Assembly (NCBI GenBank): GCA_047975205.1
Contig: JBKEDC010000021.1
Coordinates: 11,951-75,950, forward strand
Length of the DNA: 64,000 nt
Origin: JBKEDC01 sp047975205
GTDB taxonomy: Bacteria; Bacteroidota; Bacteroidia; Bacteroidales; Prolixibacteraceae
Direction: 5' to 3'
The position numbers and the translations under genes were made by a program. This document shows, in pieces, positions 1 to 9,158 of the stretch. The stretch's first letter is position 1. Each line of letters starts with the position of its first letter. The notes beneath the pieces were generated by a model. The model saw only the letters and a list, made by a program, of their open reading frames with translations. It did not search any database and had not been told where the DNA came from.

Positions 1-1
1 T

Positions 2-643
2 CTTTCGAATAAAGAACAGCTTTTCATCCAAGTGGGCGCAGGAACTATTAATTTTGAGGCGATTGAGAAAGCCTTTATCTTGCCTAAAAAGAATGCTGTG
101 AGCAAATACTTTTCAAAAGCTTTCGGAAAAAAAGAAATCGATGAGGAAATCGAGCTGCAAATTAATAAAGAAAGCATCAACAAGAAAAAAGTATTTATCA
201 TTAAGGAACATGAAAACGAAGGAAATTACTTGCTGGCTAAATGTTGCATGCCTATTCCGGGTGATAATGTGATGGGTTACCTCGATGCTCGAAATCATGT
301 TTCTATACATAAGCGCAACTGCGAACAAGCCACTAAAATCATGTCGCATCAAGGAGATAATATCATTTCCGTACAATGGACTAAATTCAAAAAGAAAGCC
401 TACCCTATTAATGTCCAATTATCAGGTTTCGACAGATCCGGATTACTCAACGAAATCACAAGCATCATATCTAAGCTCAACAACATTAACATACGTTCTG
501 TCGCCTTCGATGCCGATAAGGGAATCTTCAAAGGAAAGATGCGACTATTCGTGCACAGTCTCGACGATCTGAATAAATTGATGAGTAAGCTCGGCAAAAT
601 AAATGGTATTGATAAAGTAGAGCGTTTAGAGAAACGAAAATAA
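2..643 (+). CDS. RelA/SpoT-family (p)ppGpp synthetase/hydrolase, C-terminal part (5' end outside window)
   Basis: The reading frame is open from the first bases of the window, so this is the 3' end of a longer gene; the internal GTG at 32 is not a real start. The visible part is the regulatory C-terminus of a long RelA/SpoT protein, which controls the enzymatic domains that make or break (p)ppGpp in the stringent response. I see the end of the TGS-to-linker region (QVGAGTINFEAIEKAF), then the zinc-finger-like RIS motif CCMPIPGD with the following HKRNC, then a C-terminal ACT domain (NVQLSGFDRSGLLNEITSII onward). The catalytic domains lie upstream, so I cannot say whether it is synthetase-only or bifunctional. 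Bacteroidota usually carry a bifunctional form. It ends 63 bases before the fur-like gene, in an order (relA/spoT-fur-purA) that is familiar in Bacteroidales. Confidence 0.93.
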   Translation, partial: LSNKEQLFIQVGAGTINFEAIEKAFILPKKNAVSKYFSKAFGKKEIDEEIELQINKESINKKKVFIIKEHENEGNYLLAKCCMPIPGDNVMGYLDARNHVSIHKRNCEQATKIMSHQGDNIISVQWTKFKKKAYPINVQLSGFDRSGLLNEITSIISKLNNINIRSVAFDADKGIFKGKMRLFVHSLDDLNKLMSKLGKINGIDKVERLEKRK

Positions 644-678
644 TTTGTTTTAATTAAGTCTAAATTACCGTAGTTTGC

Positions 679-686
679 TATCTTTG
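679..686 (+). promoter_or_regulatory. Candidate promoter -7 box of the fur-like gene
   Basis: TATCTTTG matches the Bacteroidota -7 consensus TAnnTTTG exactly. It lies 20 bases before the ATG at 707. I found no convincing TTTG at the -33 position, so this rests on the -7 box and its placement alone. Confidence 0.4.
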
Positions 687-706
687 CAACTATATCTTAA
701 AATGTA

Positions 707-1168
707 ATGCAAATTATGGATAAAGACAGCAAAACAATCGATATGGTGAAAGCTATGTTTTCTGAATACATAGAAAAACATGCACATCGCAAAACCCCCG
801 AACGCTTTGCCATCTTAGAAGAAATATATTCACATGATGGTCATTTCGACGTAGAACATTTGTATGTTTCGATGTCGCAAAAAAACTATAGGGTAAGCCG
901 AGCTACCATTTATAATACAATTGACCTATTGCTCGATTGCAAATTAGTGGTGAAACATCAATTTGGAAGAAATATTTCTCAGTACGAGCGTGCCTATGCT
1001 GTTCGTCATCATGATCATATTATCAACACAACCACCGGTGAGGTATCAGAGTTTTGCGACGAACGAATTGAAGAAATCATTAAGGAGGTATGTGCAAAGC
1101 ACCATATCAAATTATGTCATCACACCCTATATATATACGGGCAAAAGGTAGATGATGTGAAAAATTAG
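707..1168 (+). CDS. Fur-family transcriptional repressor, lacking the CxxC zinc motif
   Basis: A Fur/PerR-type metal-dependent DNA-binding repressor of 153 residues. The N-terminal winged-helix domain contains RKTPERFAILEEIY and the recognition segment YRVSRATIYNTIDLLL. The dimerisation and metal domain has HHDH, a downstream glutamate (EVSEF) and HHTLYIYGQ, so the usual regulatory metal ligands look present. The first CxxC, which normally follows HHDHxI in Fur proteins with structural zinc, is replaced here (INTTTGE). No second CxxC is present at the C-terminus. Whether it senses iron, peroxide or another signal cannot be told from sequence. The start is either the ATG at 707 or the in-frame ATG at 716, where relatives I recall begin (MD...). 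It lies between the relA/spoT end and purA. The roughly 175 bases up to purA hold no feature I recognise. Confidence 0.87.
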   Translation: MQIMDKDSKTIDMVKAMFSEYIEKHAHRKTPERFAILEEIYSHDGHFDVEHLYVSMSQKNYRVSRATIYNTIDLLLDCKLVVKHQFGRNISQYERAYAVRHHDHIINTTTGEVSEFCDERIEEIIKEVCAKHHIKLCHHTLYIYGQKVDDVKN

Positions 1169-1343
1169 CATAGAATTATTTTTTCTTGCTATTATTTTGA
1201 GGTATTTTCTTAATTTTAACCGCCAAAAAGATATTAGTGGTGCCGTAGTAATAGTTCTCTTAGCTATAACTGCGGTTTTACTTTGTCAGCTTGGGAGTAC
1301 TAAATTATGTTCGCTCTAATTGAAGAGCAAAATGAAAAACAAA

Positions 1344-2624
1344 ATGAAAGTAGATGTTATCCTAGGACTACAATGGGGAGACGAAGGCAAAGGTAAGATT
1401 GTTGATGTGCTTACACCAAAATATGATGCCATAGCTCGCTTCCAAGGCGGACCGAATGCCGGTCATACGCTTGAAATCGGAAACCTAAAGCACGTGTTGC
1501 ACACCATCCCATCAGGTATTTTCCACGAAAACAAACAGAATATCATTGGTAATGGCGTTGTGCTCGATCCTATCGTGTTTCAAAAAGAAATTGAAGGTAT
1601 TGAAAAATTAGGTATCAACCTTAGAAAAAACCTATACATTTCTAAGAAAACGCATTTAATTCTTCCAACACACAAATTGCTTGATGCAGCCTCTGAAGCT
1701 GCTAAAGGTGATGCTAAAATTGGTTCAACACTAAAAGGAATAGGACCTACATATAAAGATAAAACCAGCAGAGAAGGCTTAAGAGTGGGCGATTTGCTGA
1801 TCAACTTCAAAGAAAAGTATGACAAGCAAGTAGCTGCACATAAAGAGCTACTCGAAAAGTTCTATCACTTTGATTATAAAGATGAATTAGCTAAACAAGA
1901 AGCGGAATGGATGAAAAGCATCGAGGTGCTTAAATCATTCCATATTGTAGATAGTGAGCATCAGATTAATGAACTTATCGCTAACAACAAATCTGTGCTT
2001 GCCGAAGGAGCTCAAGGCACACTGCTCGATATTGATTTTGGCTCATATCCGTTTGTCACTTCATCAAACACCATTTGCGCCGGAGCCTGCACCGGACTCG
2101 GATTAGCTCCTCAACGTATAGGCAAAGTTTATGGTATATTCAAATCTTATTGCACTCGAGTAGGCATGGGACCCTTCCCAACAGAATTACACTGCGAGGT
2201 AGGTCAACAACTTCGTGATGCCGGACACGAATATGGTTCAACAACCGGGCGTCCTCGTCGTTGTGGCTGGTTAGACCTTGTAGCATTGAAATATTCCATT
2301 ATGATTAACGGTGTTACTGAGCTATTCATGATGAAAGGCGATGTGCTAGACAACTTCGATACGATTAAAGTTTGCACACACTATGAAATTGATGGCGAGT
2401 TAACCGATAAATTTCCATTCGAACTCAACGATAGCGTAAAACCGGTGTATGTTGAACTTCCCGGATGGAAACAAGATCTTACTCAACTAACGCATGTTGA
2501 TGAATTCCCCGAAGAATTTAACAGCTACATTAGTTTTATTGAAGAGCAAACTAGCGTACCGATTACCATTGCATCGGTTGGCCCGAACCGTGCACAAACG
2601 GTTTCTATTCCATGTGAAGACTAA
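1344..2624 (+). CDS. purA: Adenylosuccinate synthetase
   Basis: Catalyses the GTP-dependent joining of IMP and aspartate to adenylosuccinate, the first committed step from IMP to AMP, in the cytoplasm. The N-terminus carries the P-loop-like motif LGLQWGDEGKGK, then ARFQGGPNAGHT with the catalytic histidine, and GNGVVLDP. Further on are GSTLKGIGPTYKDK, EGAQGTLLDIDFGSYPFVTSS and TTGRPRRCGWLDLV, all family signatures. The length of about 427 residues is normal. I chose the ATG at 1344 (MKVDVILG) because PurA proteins I recall from this group start there. In-frame alternatives are ATG 1332 and a TTG at 1320. It converges on gltD across a long hairpin terminator. Confidence 0.97.
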   Translation: MKVDVILGLQWGDEGKGKIVDVLTPKYDAIARFQGGPNAGHTLEIGNLKHVLHTIPSGIFHENKQNIIGNGVVLDPIVFQKEIEGIEKLGINLRKNLYISKKTHLILPTHKLLDAASEAAKGDAKIGSTLKGIGPTYKDKTSREGLRVGDLLINFKEKYDKQVAAHKELLEKFYHFDYKDELAKQEAEWMKSIEVLKSFHIVDSEHQINELIANNKSVLAEGAQGTLLDIDFGSYPFVTSSNTICAGACTGLGLAPQRIGKVYGIFKSYCTRVGMGPFPTELHCEVGQQLRDAGHEYGSTTGRPRRCGWLDLVALKYSIMINGVTELFMMKGDVLDNFDTIKVCTHYEIDGELTDKFPFELNDSVKPVYVELPGWKQDLTQLTHVDEFPEEFNSYISFIEEQTSVPITIASVGPNRAQTVSIPCED

Positions 2625-2657
2625 TACACTAAGCTATTTTGCTAAATAAAAAAGATT

Positions 2658-2716
2658 TAGTTTACAAATAATAATCCCCGAATCTTTAAGGTTCGGGGAT
2701 TATTATTTGTAAACTA
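2658..2716. terminator. Bidirectional hairpin terminator between purA and gltD
   Basis: A perfect 25-bp inverted repeat (2658-2682 and 2692-2716) surrounds a 9-base loop. The core is a run of CCCCGAA/TTCGGGG and the outer stem is AT-rich, so U-rich tails form on both strands. It sits between the stop codons of two convergent genes and can terminate both. Confidence 0.92.
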
Positions 2717-2730
2717 TATGTGGCAATTGC

Positions 2731-4218
2731 CTATGGAAGGACTGTATCTCCCATCAACCAACGATCGACTTCTCGAGCACAAGCTCTACCCTCGTTAATT
2801 GCCCATACTACCAATGATTGTCCTCTTCGAGCATCACCGGCAGCAAACACTTTCTTACGAGTTGTTTTGAATGTACCATAATCTGCTGAATAGTTTGAAC
2901 GTTCATCATGTGCTAACTTCAACTGCTGACCTAACATTTCTTCCGGACCTAAAAAGCCCATCGCCAACAACACAATATCAGCTTTAATGCGTTTTTCCGA
3001 ACCCGGCACCTCTTTCGGAATCATTCGTCCTTCCTCACTCTTTACCCATTCAATATTTACCACATGAACGGCTTTCAGATTTCCATCAGCATCAGATTCA
3101 AAAGATTTACTCATGGTTAGGAACTGCCTAGGATCGGCTCCTTGTTTAAAGATAGCTTCATGCTGACCATAATCAATCTTCAACGATTTCGGCCACTCCG
3201 GCCAAGGATTTGTAATCCTATCTACTTCCATTGACGGACGAGACATAATTTCTAATTGTGTTACTTGCTCACAACCATGGCGAAGAGCCGTAGCCACACA
3301 ATCAGTTCCGGTGTCACCACCGCCGATAACAACGATATGCTTTCCTTTAGCTGATATATAATTACTATCAGTCAGACTACTATCCAGCAAGCTTCTTGTA
3401 TTCACTTTCAAGAAATCCATAGCGTAATAAATACCTTTTGCTTCTCGACCGTCGATGGGCAAGTCCCGAGGCTTAGTTGCTCCGTTTGCCAACACTACGG
3501 CATCATAATTTTGATAAATCTTATTAACGCTTACATTCTTTCCGACATAGGCATTAGTCTTAAATTCAACTCCTTCGGCAGCCAATAAATCAACACGGCG
3601 TTGAACTACAGCTTTGTCTAATTTCATATTTGGAATACCATACATTAATAGTCCTCCGATACGGTCATCACGTTCAAAAACAGTTACCAAATGCCCGGCT
3701 TTATTCAATTGAGCTGCACATGCCAATCCGGAAGGACCCGAACCGATAACGGCTACTTTCTTGCCGGTTCTAAATTCCGGAGGTTCGGGCTGCACCCAAT
3801 CCTTCTTGAATCCGTTATCTATAATCGCCCGTTCGTTGTCATGTATAGTTACCGATGGCTCATTAATTCCCAACACACAACCTGCCTCACAAGGTGCAGG
3901 ACAAACTCTGCCGGTAAATTCCGGGAAGTTGTTCGTATGGTGTAATCGGTCTAGCGCATCTTTCCATCGTCCTTTATATATTAAATCATTCCATTCCGGA
4001 ATCAAGTTGTACACCGGACAGCCCGAGGCTCCGTTATGCATTAATTCACCGCGATGGCAAAAAGGCACGCCGCAATCCATGCATCGAGCTCCTTGTGTTT
4101 CGCAAGTTTCTTTATCTCGTAAAACATATACTTCTCCCCAATCTTTTAAACGCTCTGAAATGGAGCGTGTAGGATTGGCAATTCTATTATATTCTAAAAA
4201 TCCGGTTGGTTTTCCCAT
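2731..4218 (-). CDS. gltD: Glutamate synthase (NADPH), small subunit
   Basis: The beta subunit of glutamate synthase, which passes electrons from NAD(P)H through FAD and [4Fe-4S] clusters to the large subunit. It is 495 residues long, normal for the family. The N-terminal cysteine-rich segment (CMDCGVPFCH, then GCPVYN and CPAPCEAGCVLG) provides the iron-sulfur ligands. Next come an FAD-binding GSGPSGLACAAQL motif, the GGLLMYGIPNMKLDK segment, and an NADPH-binding GGGDTGTDCVATALRHG. The C-terminus has FAAGDARRGQSLVVWAINEGR. It is the second gene of the gltB-gltD operon, 16 bases after the gltB stop, and its stop lies just beyond the shared terminator with purA. Confidence 0.97.
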   Translation of the reverse strand: MGKPTGFLEYNRIANPTRSISERLKDWGEVYVLRDKETCETQGARCMDCGVPFCHRGELMHNGASGCPVYNLIPEWNDLIYKGRWKDALDRLHHTNNFPEFTGRVCPAPCEAGCVLGINEPSVTIHDNERAIIDNGFKKDWVQPEPPEFRTGKKVAVIGSGPSGLACAAQLNKAGHLVTVFERDDRIGGLLMYGIPNMKLDKAVVQRRVDLLAAEGVEFKTNAYVGKNVSVNKIYQNYDAVVLANGATKPRDLPIDGREAKGIYYAMDFLKVNTRSLLDSSLTDSNYISAKGKHIVVIGGGDTGTDCVATALRHGCEQVTQLEIMSRPSMEVDRITNPWPEWPKSLKIDYGQHEAIFKQGADPRQFLTMSKSFESDADGNLKAVHVVNIEWVKSEEGRMIPKEVPGSEKRIKADIVLLAMGFLGPEEMLGQQLKLAHDERSNYSADYGTFKTTRKKVFAAGDARRGQSLVVWAINEGRACAREVDRWLMGDTVLP

Positions 4219-4234
4219 TTTTCAATCCTCCTTC

Positions 4235-7200
4235 TTACTTAGCAATTGACATTTCGAATGCAGCATCAACAACTTGTTCCTCCGATTCATATTTACCTGT
4301 ATTTCGAGCTTCTTCAATATAGCCAAGCATACGTTTATAATCCGTTGGTATAACTTTTACAAACTTTGTCAAGCTTGTTTCCCAATCAGAAAGAACATAT
4401 CCGGCTACCGGTGATTCCGTTTTCTCTTTATGCTGTTCTATCAAAGTTCTTAGCTCAGCGATTTCCGTAGTGTCGGTTAAACTTTCCAATTCAATCATTT
4501 CCATATTGCAACGATTGGTAAATTCACCGTCAACATCAAACACATAAGCCACTCCGCCCGACATTCCGGCACCGAAGTTTCTACCGGTTTTACCCAAGAT
4601 GACAGCTTTACCCCCGGTCATATATTCGCAGCCGTGGTCACCAATGCCCTCAACAACCACTTCTGCACCCGAGTTGCGCACACAGAAGCGTTCACCTGCC
4701 ACGCCGCGGATATACGCTTTACCTGCTGTTGCTCCGTAAAAACACACATTACCAACAATAATATTTTCTTCAGCAACAAACGGAGCCTTTTTATTCGGAT
4801 AGATAGTCAGATGACCACCTGATAATCCTTTGCCGAAATAATCATTAGCATCGCCTTCCACTTCTAATTCAATACCTTTACACATGAATGCACCGAAAGA
4901 TTGACCGGCAGAACCATTTAACTTAAAGTGAATAGTGCCATCGGGCAGCCCGTCGCCTTTGTATTTCTTAGTTACTTCATGAGACAATACTGTTCCTGTC
5001 GAGCGATCAGTATTTACTATCGGGAATTCAGCATAAACCGGCTTACCTGATGAGATTGCCTTTTTCGCAGCTTCCACGAACTTCCAATCTAAGATATCAT
5101 CCATATGATAATCTTGCTCTTTGGTTTTATAGGGAGTAATTCCTTCGTGTGTTGGCTCTTTGTGCAGAATCGGACTTAAATCCAAGTTTTTATATTTCCA
5201 ATGATCGGTATATTCTTTGAACATCAGGCATTGCGATTGCCCTACCATTTCTTGAATGGTTCGGAATCCCATTTCTGCCATAATCTCACGTAAACCTTCC
5301 ACTAAGAAAGTGAAGAAGTTCACTACATGATCAGGATTTCCGGTATATTTTTTACGTAGCTTTTCATCTTGTGTTGCTACCCCAACCGGACAAGTATTAC
5401 TGTGGCACTTGCGCATCATGATACAGCCCTCCACAATAAGTGCAGCTGTTGCCACTCCCCACTCTTCGGCACCAAGCAAAGTAGCTATTGCCAAATCACG
5501 AGGCGTGCGCATTTGTCCGTCGGCTTGCACTAAGATACGATCGCGCAATCGATTTTTCACTAAGGTTTGATGTGTTTCGGCCAAACCAAGCTCCCAAGGC
5601 AAGCCTGCATGTTTGATAGAGCTTAACGGAGAAGCTCCCGTTCCTCCGTCGAAACCTGCTATTAATACGGCATCAGCTTTTGCTTTACAAACTCCGGCTG
5701 CAACCGTACCTACACCGGCTTCCGACACTAACTTCACATTGATGCGTGCATCGCGATTGCTGTTTTTTAAGTCGTAAATAAGTTGTGCCAAATCCTCAAT
5801 AGAATAAATATCATGGTGAGGCGGAGGCGAAATTAAACCTACTCCCGGAGTTGATTGGCGTGTTCTACCAATCCAACCGTTTACTTTATGACCCGGCAAC
5901 TGTCCACCCTCGCCGGGTTTAGCTCCTTGTGCCATTTTAATTTGAAGTTCCTTAGCCATACTTAAATAATAGCTGTTCACTCCAAAACGGCCGGAAGCAA
6001 TTTGTTTCGTTGCCGAACACATGTCGTCGCCATTCGGCAGCTTAGTATATCTAATCGGGTCTTCTCCACCCTCGCCTGAATTTGATTTCGAGCCAATGCG
6101 ATTCATAGCTATGGCTAAGGTAGTATGTGCTTCCCATGAAATAGAACCGAAAGACATGGCACCGGTGGCAAATCTTCGCAAAATATTTTCGGTAGATTCC
6201 ACCTCTTCCACAGGAATAGAATCTCTATCTGATTCAATATCCATCAATCCGCGAAGTGTGAAAGCCGCTTGTGTTTGTTCATCAACCAAAGCCACATACT
6301 TTTTAAATGCCTTCGCATCGTTATTGCGTGTGGCCTGCTGCAACAGATAAATGGCTTGCGGCGACATTAAATGGCGTTCTCCATCTTTACGCCAATGATA
6401 TTCTCCGCCCGGTTCCAACACTTTATTTCCGCCCAAACGAACAGGATAACCTTGGCGATGGCGCGCTAATGCTTCTTTGGCAATGTCATCAAGCGTAAGC
6501 CCTTCAATTCTACTTACTGTTCCGGTAAAATAAGTATCTACCACTTTTGAGCTGATACCTAATATTTCAAAGATTTGTGCTCCTTGATAAGATGCCAAGG
6601 TTGATATTCCCATTTTAGAGAAAATTTTCAACAAGCCGGCATTTACAGCTTTAATATAGTTTTTAACGGCTTGTTCCGACGACACCTTAATTACACCATC
6701 GGTAGCCATGCGTTTTACGGAATCAATTGCCATGTAAGGATTAATGGCAGAAACGCCATAACCTAACAATACAGCAAAATGATGCACTTCACGCACATCG
6801 CCCACTTCCATAATAATATCGGCCATACCACGTTTTCCGATGCGGATTAAGTGATGGTGAACTGCAGAAGCTGCCAATATAGATGGGATTGGAGCATGGT
6901 CAGTACTTACCGAAAAATCTGTAAGTTGTATAATCGAATAGCCTTCATCAATGGCATCTTCTACATAAGTGCACAAACGTTCCAATTTTTTCTCCAACGT
7001 GCCTTCTTTGCCCGTGGCGTGGAAAACTACGCTAATCTTTTTGGTTTGGAAATGCTTATGGTCAACGTAAGAAAGCTTGACTAACTGTTCGTTGGTAAGC
7101 ACAGGTTGATCGATAGCAATACGCTGACAGTGCTCTGCCGATTCGGTTAATATATTTTTGAATCCACCCACATAGGTTCGCAAATCCATCACAATGCGCT

Positions 7201-8818
7201 CTCTAATGGGGTCGATTGGCGGATTGGTTACTTGAGCAAATAGTTGTTTAAAGTAGTGCGACAAAAGCAACGGACGATCAGAAAGCACTGCCAATGGATT
7301 ATCGGCCCCCATTGAGCCCATAGCTTCTTTGCCGGTTTCTGCCATTGGTTTTAGAATTACTTCTAAATCTTCATGTGTAAATCCGAATGTTTTTTGACGT
7401 TTGAGCAAAGATTTCTCATCGGGCTCTTTCAGCTCTAAATCCGGTATTGAAGGCAGCTCGTCGAGATAAGTCATATTCTGCGCTACCCATTCGCCGTATG
7501 GCTGACTACTCACCACTGAATGTTTAATTTCTTCATCAGAAATAATACGTCCTTCTTTTAAATCGGCAACAAACATTTTTCCGGGCTGTAATCTTCCGCG
7601 AAGTTTTACTTTGGCATGATCAACATCAAGAGCCCCGGTTTCTGATGCCATAATCAGCATATCATCTTCCGTAACGCAATAACGAGAAGGACGCAAACCA
7701 TTGCGATCTAAAGTAGCACCCACAATTTCACCATCGGTAAAGCAAACTGATGCCGGACCGTCCCAAGGTTCCATCATAGCCGAATGAAACTCATAGAAAT
7801 CTCGTTTTTCTTTCGGCATCTTAGGATCATTTTGCCATGCTTCGGGAATGAGCATCATCATTACATGAGGTAATGAACGACCGCTAAGCACCAACATTTC
7901 AATTGCCATATCGAGATTGGCACTATCAGAAGCTCGTAAATCGCAAATCGGGAAAATCATTTCTAATTCTTCTCGAGTAAACTTAGTAGATTCCAATAAT
8001 GCTTCGCGAGCACTCATCCAATTCACGTTGCCTCTATTAGTATTAATTTCTCCGTTATGTGCAATATATCGGAAAGGCTGGGCTAATTGCCAACTTGGGA
8101 AGGTGTTGGTTGAAAAACGAGAATGCACCAATGCCAAAGCACTTGATGCTAATGGATTAGTTAAATCTTTGTAATATAACGATACCTGTTCGGTGTTTAA
8201 TTGTCCTTTATAGATGATGGTTTTACTTGAACATGAAATGATATTCAATCCATCAAAACCTAAGCCCAACACAGACTCTCGTGCCATGCGTTCGGTGTAT
8301 TTCCTGAACACAAAAAGTTTCCGTTCAAATTCATCTTGGTTTATTCCGCTAGGTTTTTTTATGAACAATTGCTGAACATAGGGTTCCGTAGCCCCCGAAT
8401 CTCTACCTAAGTCGGAGTTATCAACCGGCACTTTGCGGTAGCCGATGAATGGCAGTGCAAACTTCTTCAGGTTTCGGCTAATAATTTCCTTACATTCTGT
8501 GCGCTTTGCATCGTCTTTAGGGAAAAATGTCATTGCCACAGCATATTCACCGAAAGCAGGCAGCTTAATACCATCTTTCGGACATTCTTCCATAAATAAT
8601 TCGTGTGGAATTTGAATTAGAATACCGGCACCATCACCACTCTTCACATCATAACCGGTACCGCCGCGATGTTCCATGCGTGCTAACATAGCTAGTGCAT
8701 CAGAGATGACTTGATGCATTTTACGCCCTTTCAAACTAGCCACAAAGCCAATACCACAACTCCCGTGTTCAAATTCCGGGCGGTAAAGACCTTGCTTTAA
8801 TTGTTCACCTATCTGCAT
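4235..8818 (-). CDS. gltB: Glutamate synthase, large subunit
   Basis: The alpha subunit of glutamate synthase (1527 residues). It takes ammonia from glutamine and makes two glutamates from glutamine and 2-oxoglutarate, the main nitrogen assimilation step together with glutamine synthetase. The class II amidotransferase domain is N-terminal; its nucleophile is probably Cys21 in GSCGIGFVA, implying removal of a 20-residue propeptide. RFSTNTFPSWQLAQPFR and HNGEINT follow. The central and FMN-binding domains contain AKPGEGGQLPG and GFDGGTGASPLSS. The 3Fe-4S cysteines are in CIMMRKCHSNTCPVG near residue 1130. The C-terminal GxGxG beta-helix domain is seen in the repeated glycine pattern from about residue 1290. 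It is the first gene of the operon with gltD, and a promoter is visible about 160 bases upstream. Confidence 0.97.
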   Translation of the reverse strand: MQIGEQLKQGLYRPEFEHGSCGIGFVASLKGRKMHQVISDALAMLARMEHRGGTGYDVKSGDGAGILIQIPHELFMEECPKDGIKLPAFGEYAVAMTFFPKDDAKRTECKEIISRNLKKFALPFIGYRKVPVDNSDLGRDSGATEPYVQQLFIKKPSGINQDEFERKLFVFRKYTERMARESVLGLGFDGLNIISCSSKTIIYKGQLNTEQVSLYYKDLTNPLASSALALVHSRFSTNTFPSWQLAQPFRYIAHNGEINTNRGNVNWMSAREALLESTKFTREELEMIFPICDLRASDSANLDMAIEMLVLSGRSLPHVMMMLIPEAWQNDPKMPKEKRDFYEFHSAMMEPWDGPASVCFTDGEIVGATLDRNGLRPSRYCVTEDDMLIMASETGALDVDHAKVKLRGRLQPGKMFVADLKEGRIISDEEIKHSVVSSQPYGEWVAQNMTYLDELPSIPDLELKEPDEKSLLKRQKTFGFTHEDLEVILKPMAETGKEAMGSMGADNPLAVLSDRPLLLSHYFKQLFAQVTNPPIDPIRERIVMDLRTYVGGFKNILTESAEHCQRIAIDQPVLTNEQLVKLSYVDHKHFQTKKISVVFHATGKEGTLEKKLERLCTYVEDAIDEGYSIIQLTDFSVSTDHAPIPSILAASAVHHHLIRIGKRGMADIIMEVGDVREVHHFAVLLGYGVSAINPYMAIDSVKRMATDGVIKVSSEQAVKNYIKAVNAGLLKIFSKMGISTLASYQGAQIFEILGISSKVVDTYFTGTVSRIEGLTLDDIAKEALARHRQGYPVRLGGNKVLEPGGEYHWRKDGERHLMSPQAIYLLQQATRNNDAKAFKKYVALVDEQTQAAFTLRGLMDIESDRDSIPVEEVESTENILRRFATGAMSFGSISWEAHTTLAIAMNRIGSKSNSGEGGEDPIRYTKLPNGDDMCSATKQIASGRFGVNSYYLSMAKELQIKMAQGAKPGEGGQLPGHKVNGWIGRTRQSTPGVGLISPPPHHDIYSIEDLAQLIYDLKNSNRDARINVKLVSEAGVGTVAAGVCKAKADAVLIAGFDGGTGASPLSSIKHAGLPWELGLAETHQTLVKNRLRDRILVQADGQMRTPRDLAIATLLGAEEWGVATAALIVEGCIMMRKCHSNTCPVGVATQDEKLRKKYTGNPDHVVNFFTFLVEGLREIMAEMGFRTIQEMVGQSQCLMFKEYTDHWKYKNLDLSPILHKEPTHEGITPYKTKEQDYHMDDILDWKFVEAAKKAISSGKPVYAEFPIVNTDRSTGTVLSHEVTKKYKGDGLPDGTIHFKLNGSAGQSFGAFMCKGIELEVEGDANDYFGKGLSGGHLTIYPNKKAPFVAEENIIVGNVCFYGATAGKAYIRGVAGERFCVRNSGAEVVVEGIGDHGCEYMTGGKAVILGKTGRNFGAGMSGGVAYVFDVDGEFTNRCNMEMIELESLTDTTEIAELRTLIEQHKEKTESPVAGYVLSDWETSLTKFVKVIPTDYKRMLGYIEEARNTGKYESEEQVVDAAFEMSIAK

Positions 8819-8979
8819 ATATTTGTTTTTATCTCGTTTCCTTATTCTTTTCTTCGTTTAAGTTGTTTTTCGGTAGGAATATCTAAGCCTTTTGTATGAA
8901 CTCCTAATTGTTTTTTCAATAAAAAAACAAAACTCTTACATTTTAAAAGCTAAAATAAGATAGCCATTTCAATGTATTG

Positions 8980-9011
8980 CAAATTTAACGAAAACACATT
9001 CATTATTCAAC
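8980..9011 (-). promoter_or_regulatory. Candidate gltBD promoter
   Basis: Read on the - strand, TAAATTTG (8987-8980) matches TAnnTTTG, and GTTG (9011-9008) stands at the -33 position with 20 bases between them. Transcription would start near 8973, leaving a leader of about 155 bases before gltB. Apart from this and the argH terminator, the 340-base gap between gltB and argH shows nothing I can name. Confidence 0.5.
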
Positions 9012-9082
9012 TAAAACGAGGTATTTGGAATGATTTTCAATACCATATACCTATTAACATAATAGCATTAGAGTATAATACA

Positions 9083-9120
9083 TTAAAAAATAAGCAGTTA
9101 ATCGTGTGGATTAACTGCTT
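9083..9120 (-). terminator. argH terminator
   Basis: An 11-bp perfect inverted repeat (9092-9102 and 9110-9120, loop of 7) is followed on the - strand by a run of Us (the A-run at 9085-9090 on +). It lies about 40 bases past the argH stop. Confidence 0.8.
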
Positions 9121-9158
9121 AAAGTTTCTGTTAAGTTTACAATCCGACAAATCTTTTA

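Noticed and set aside
3761..4249. A 162-codon open frame on + opposite gltD
   Set aside because: It is the antisense shadow of the cysteine-rich gltD 5' end; no domain, promoter or start signal was seen.
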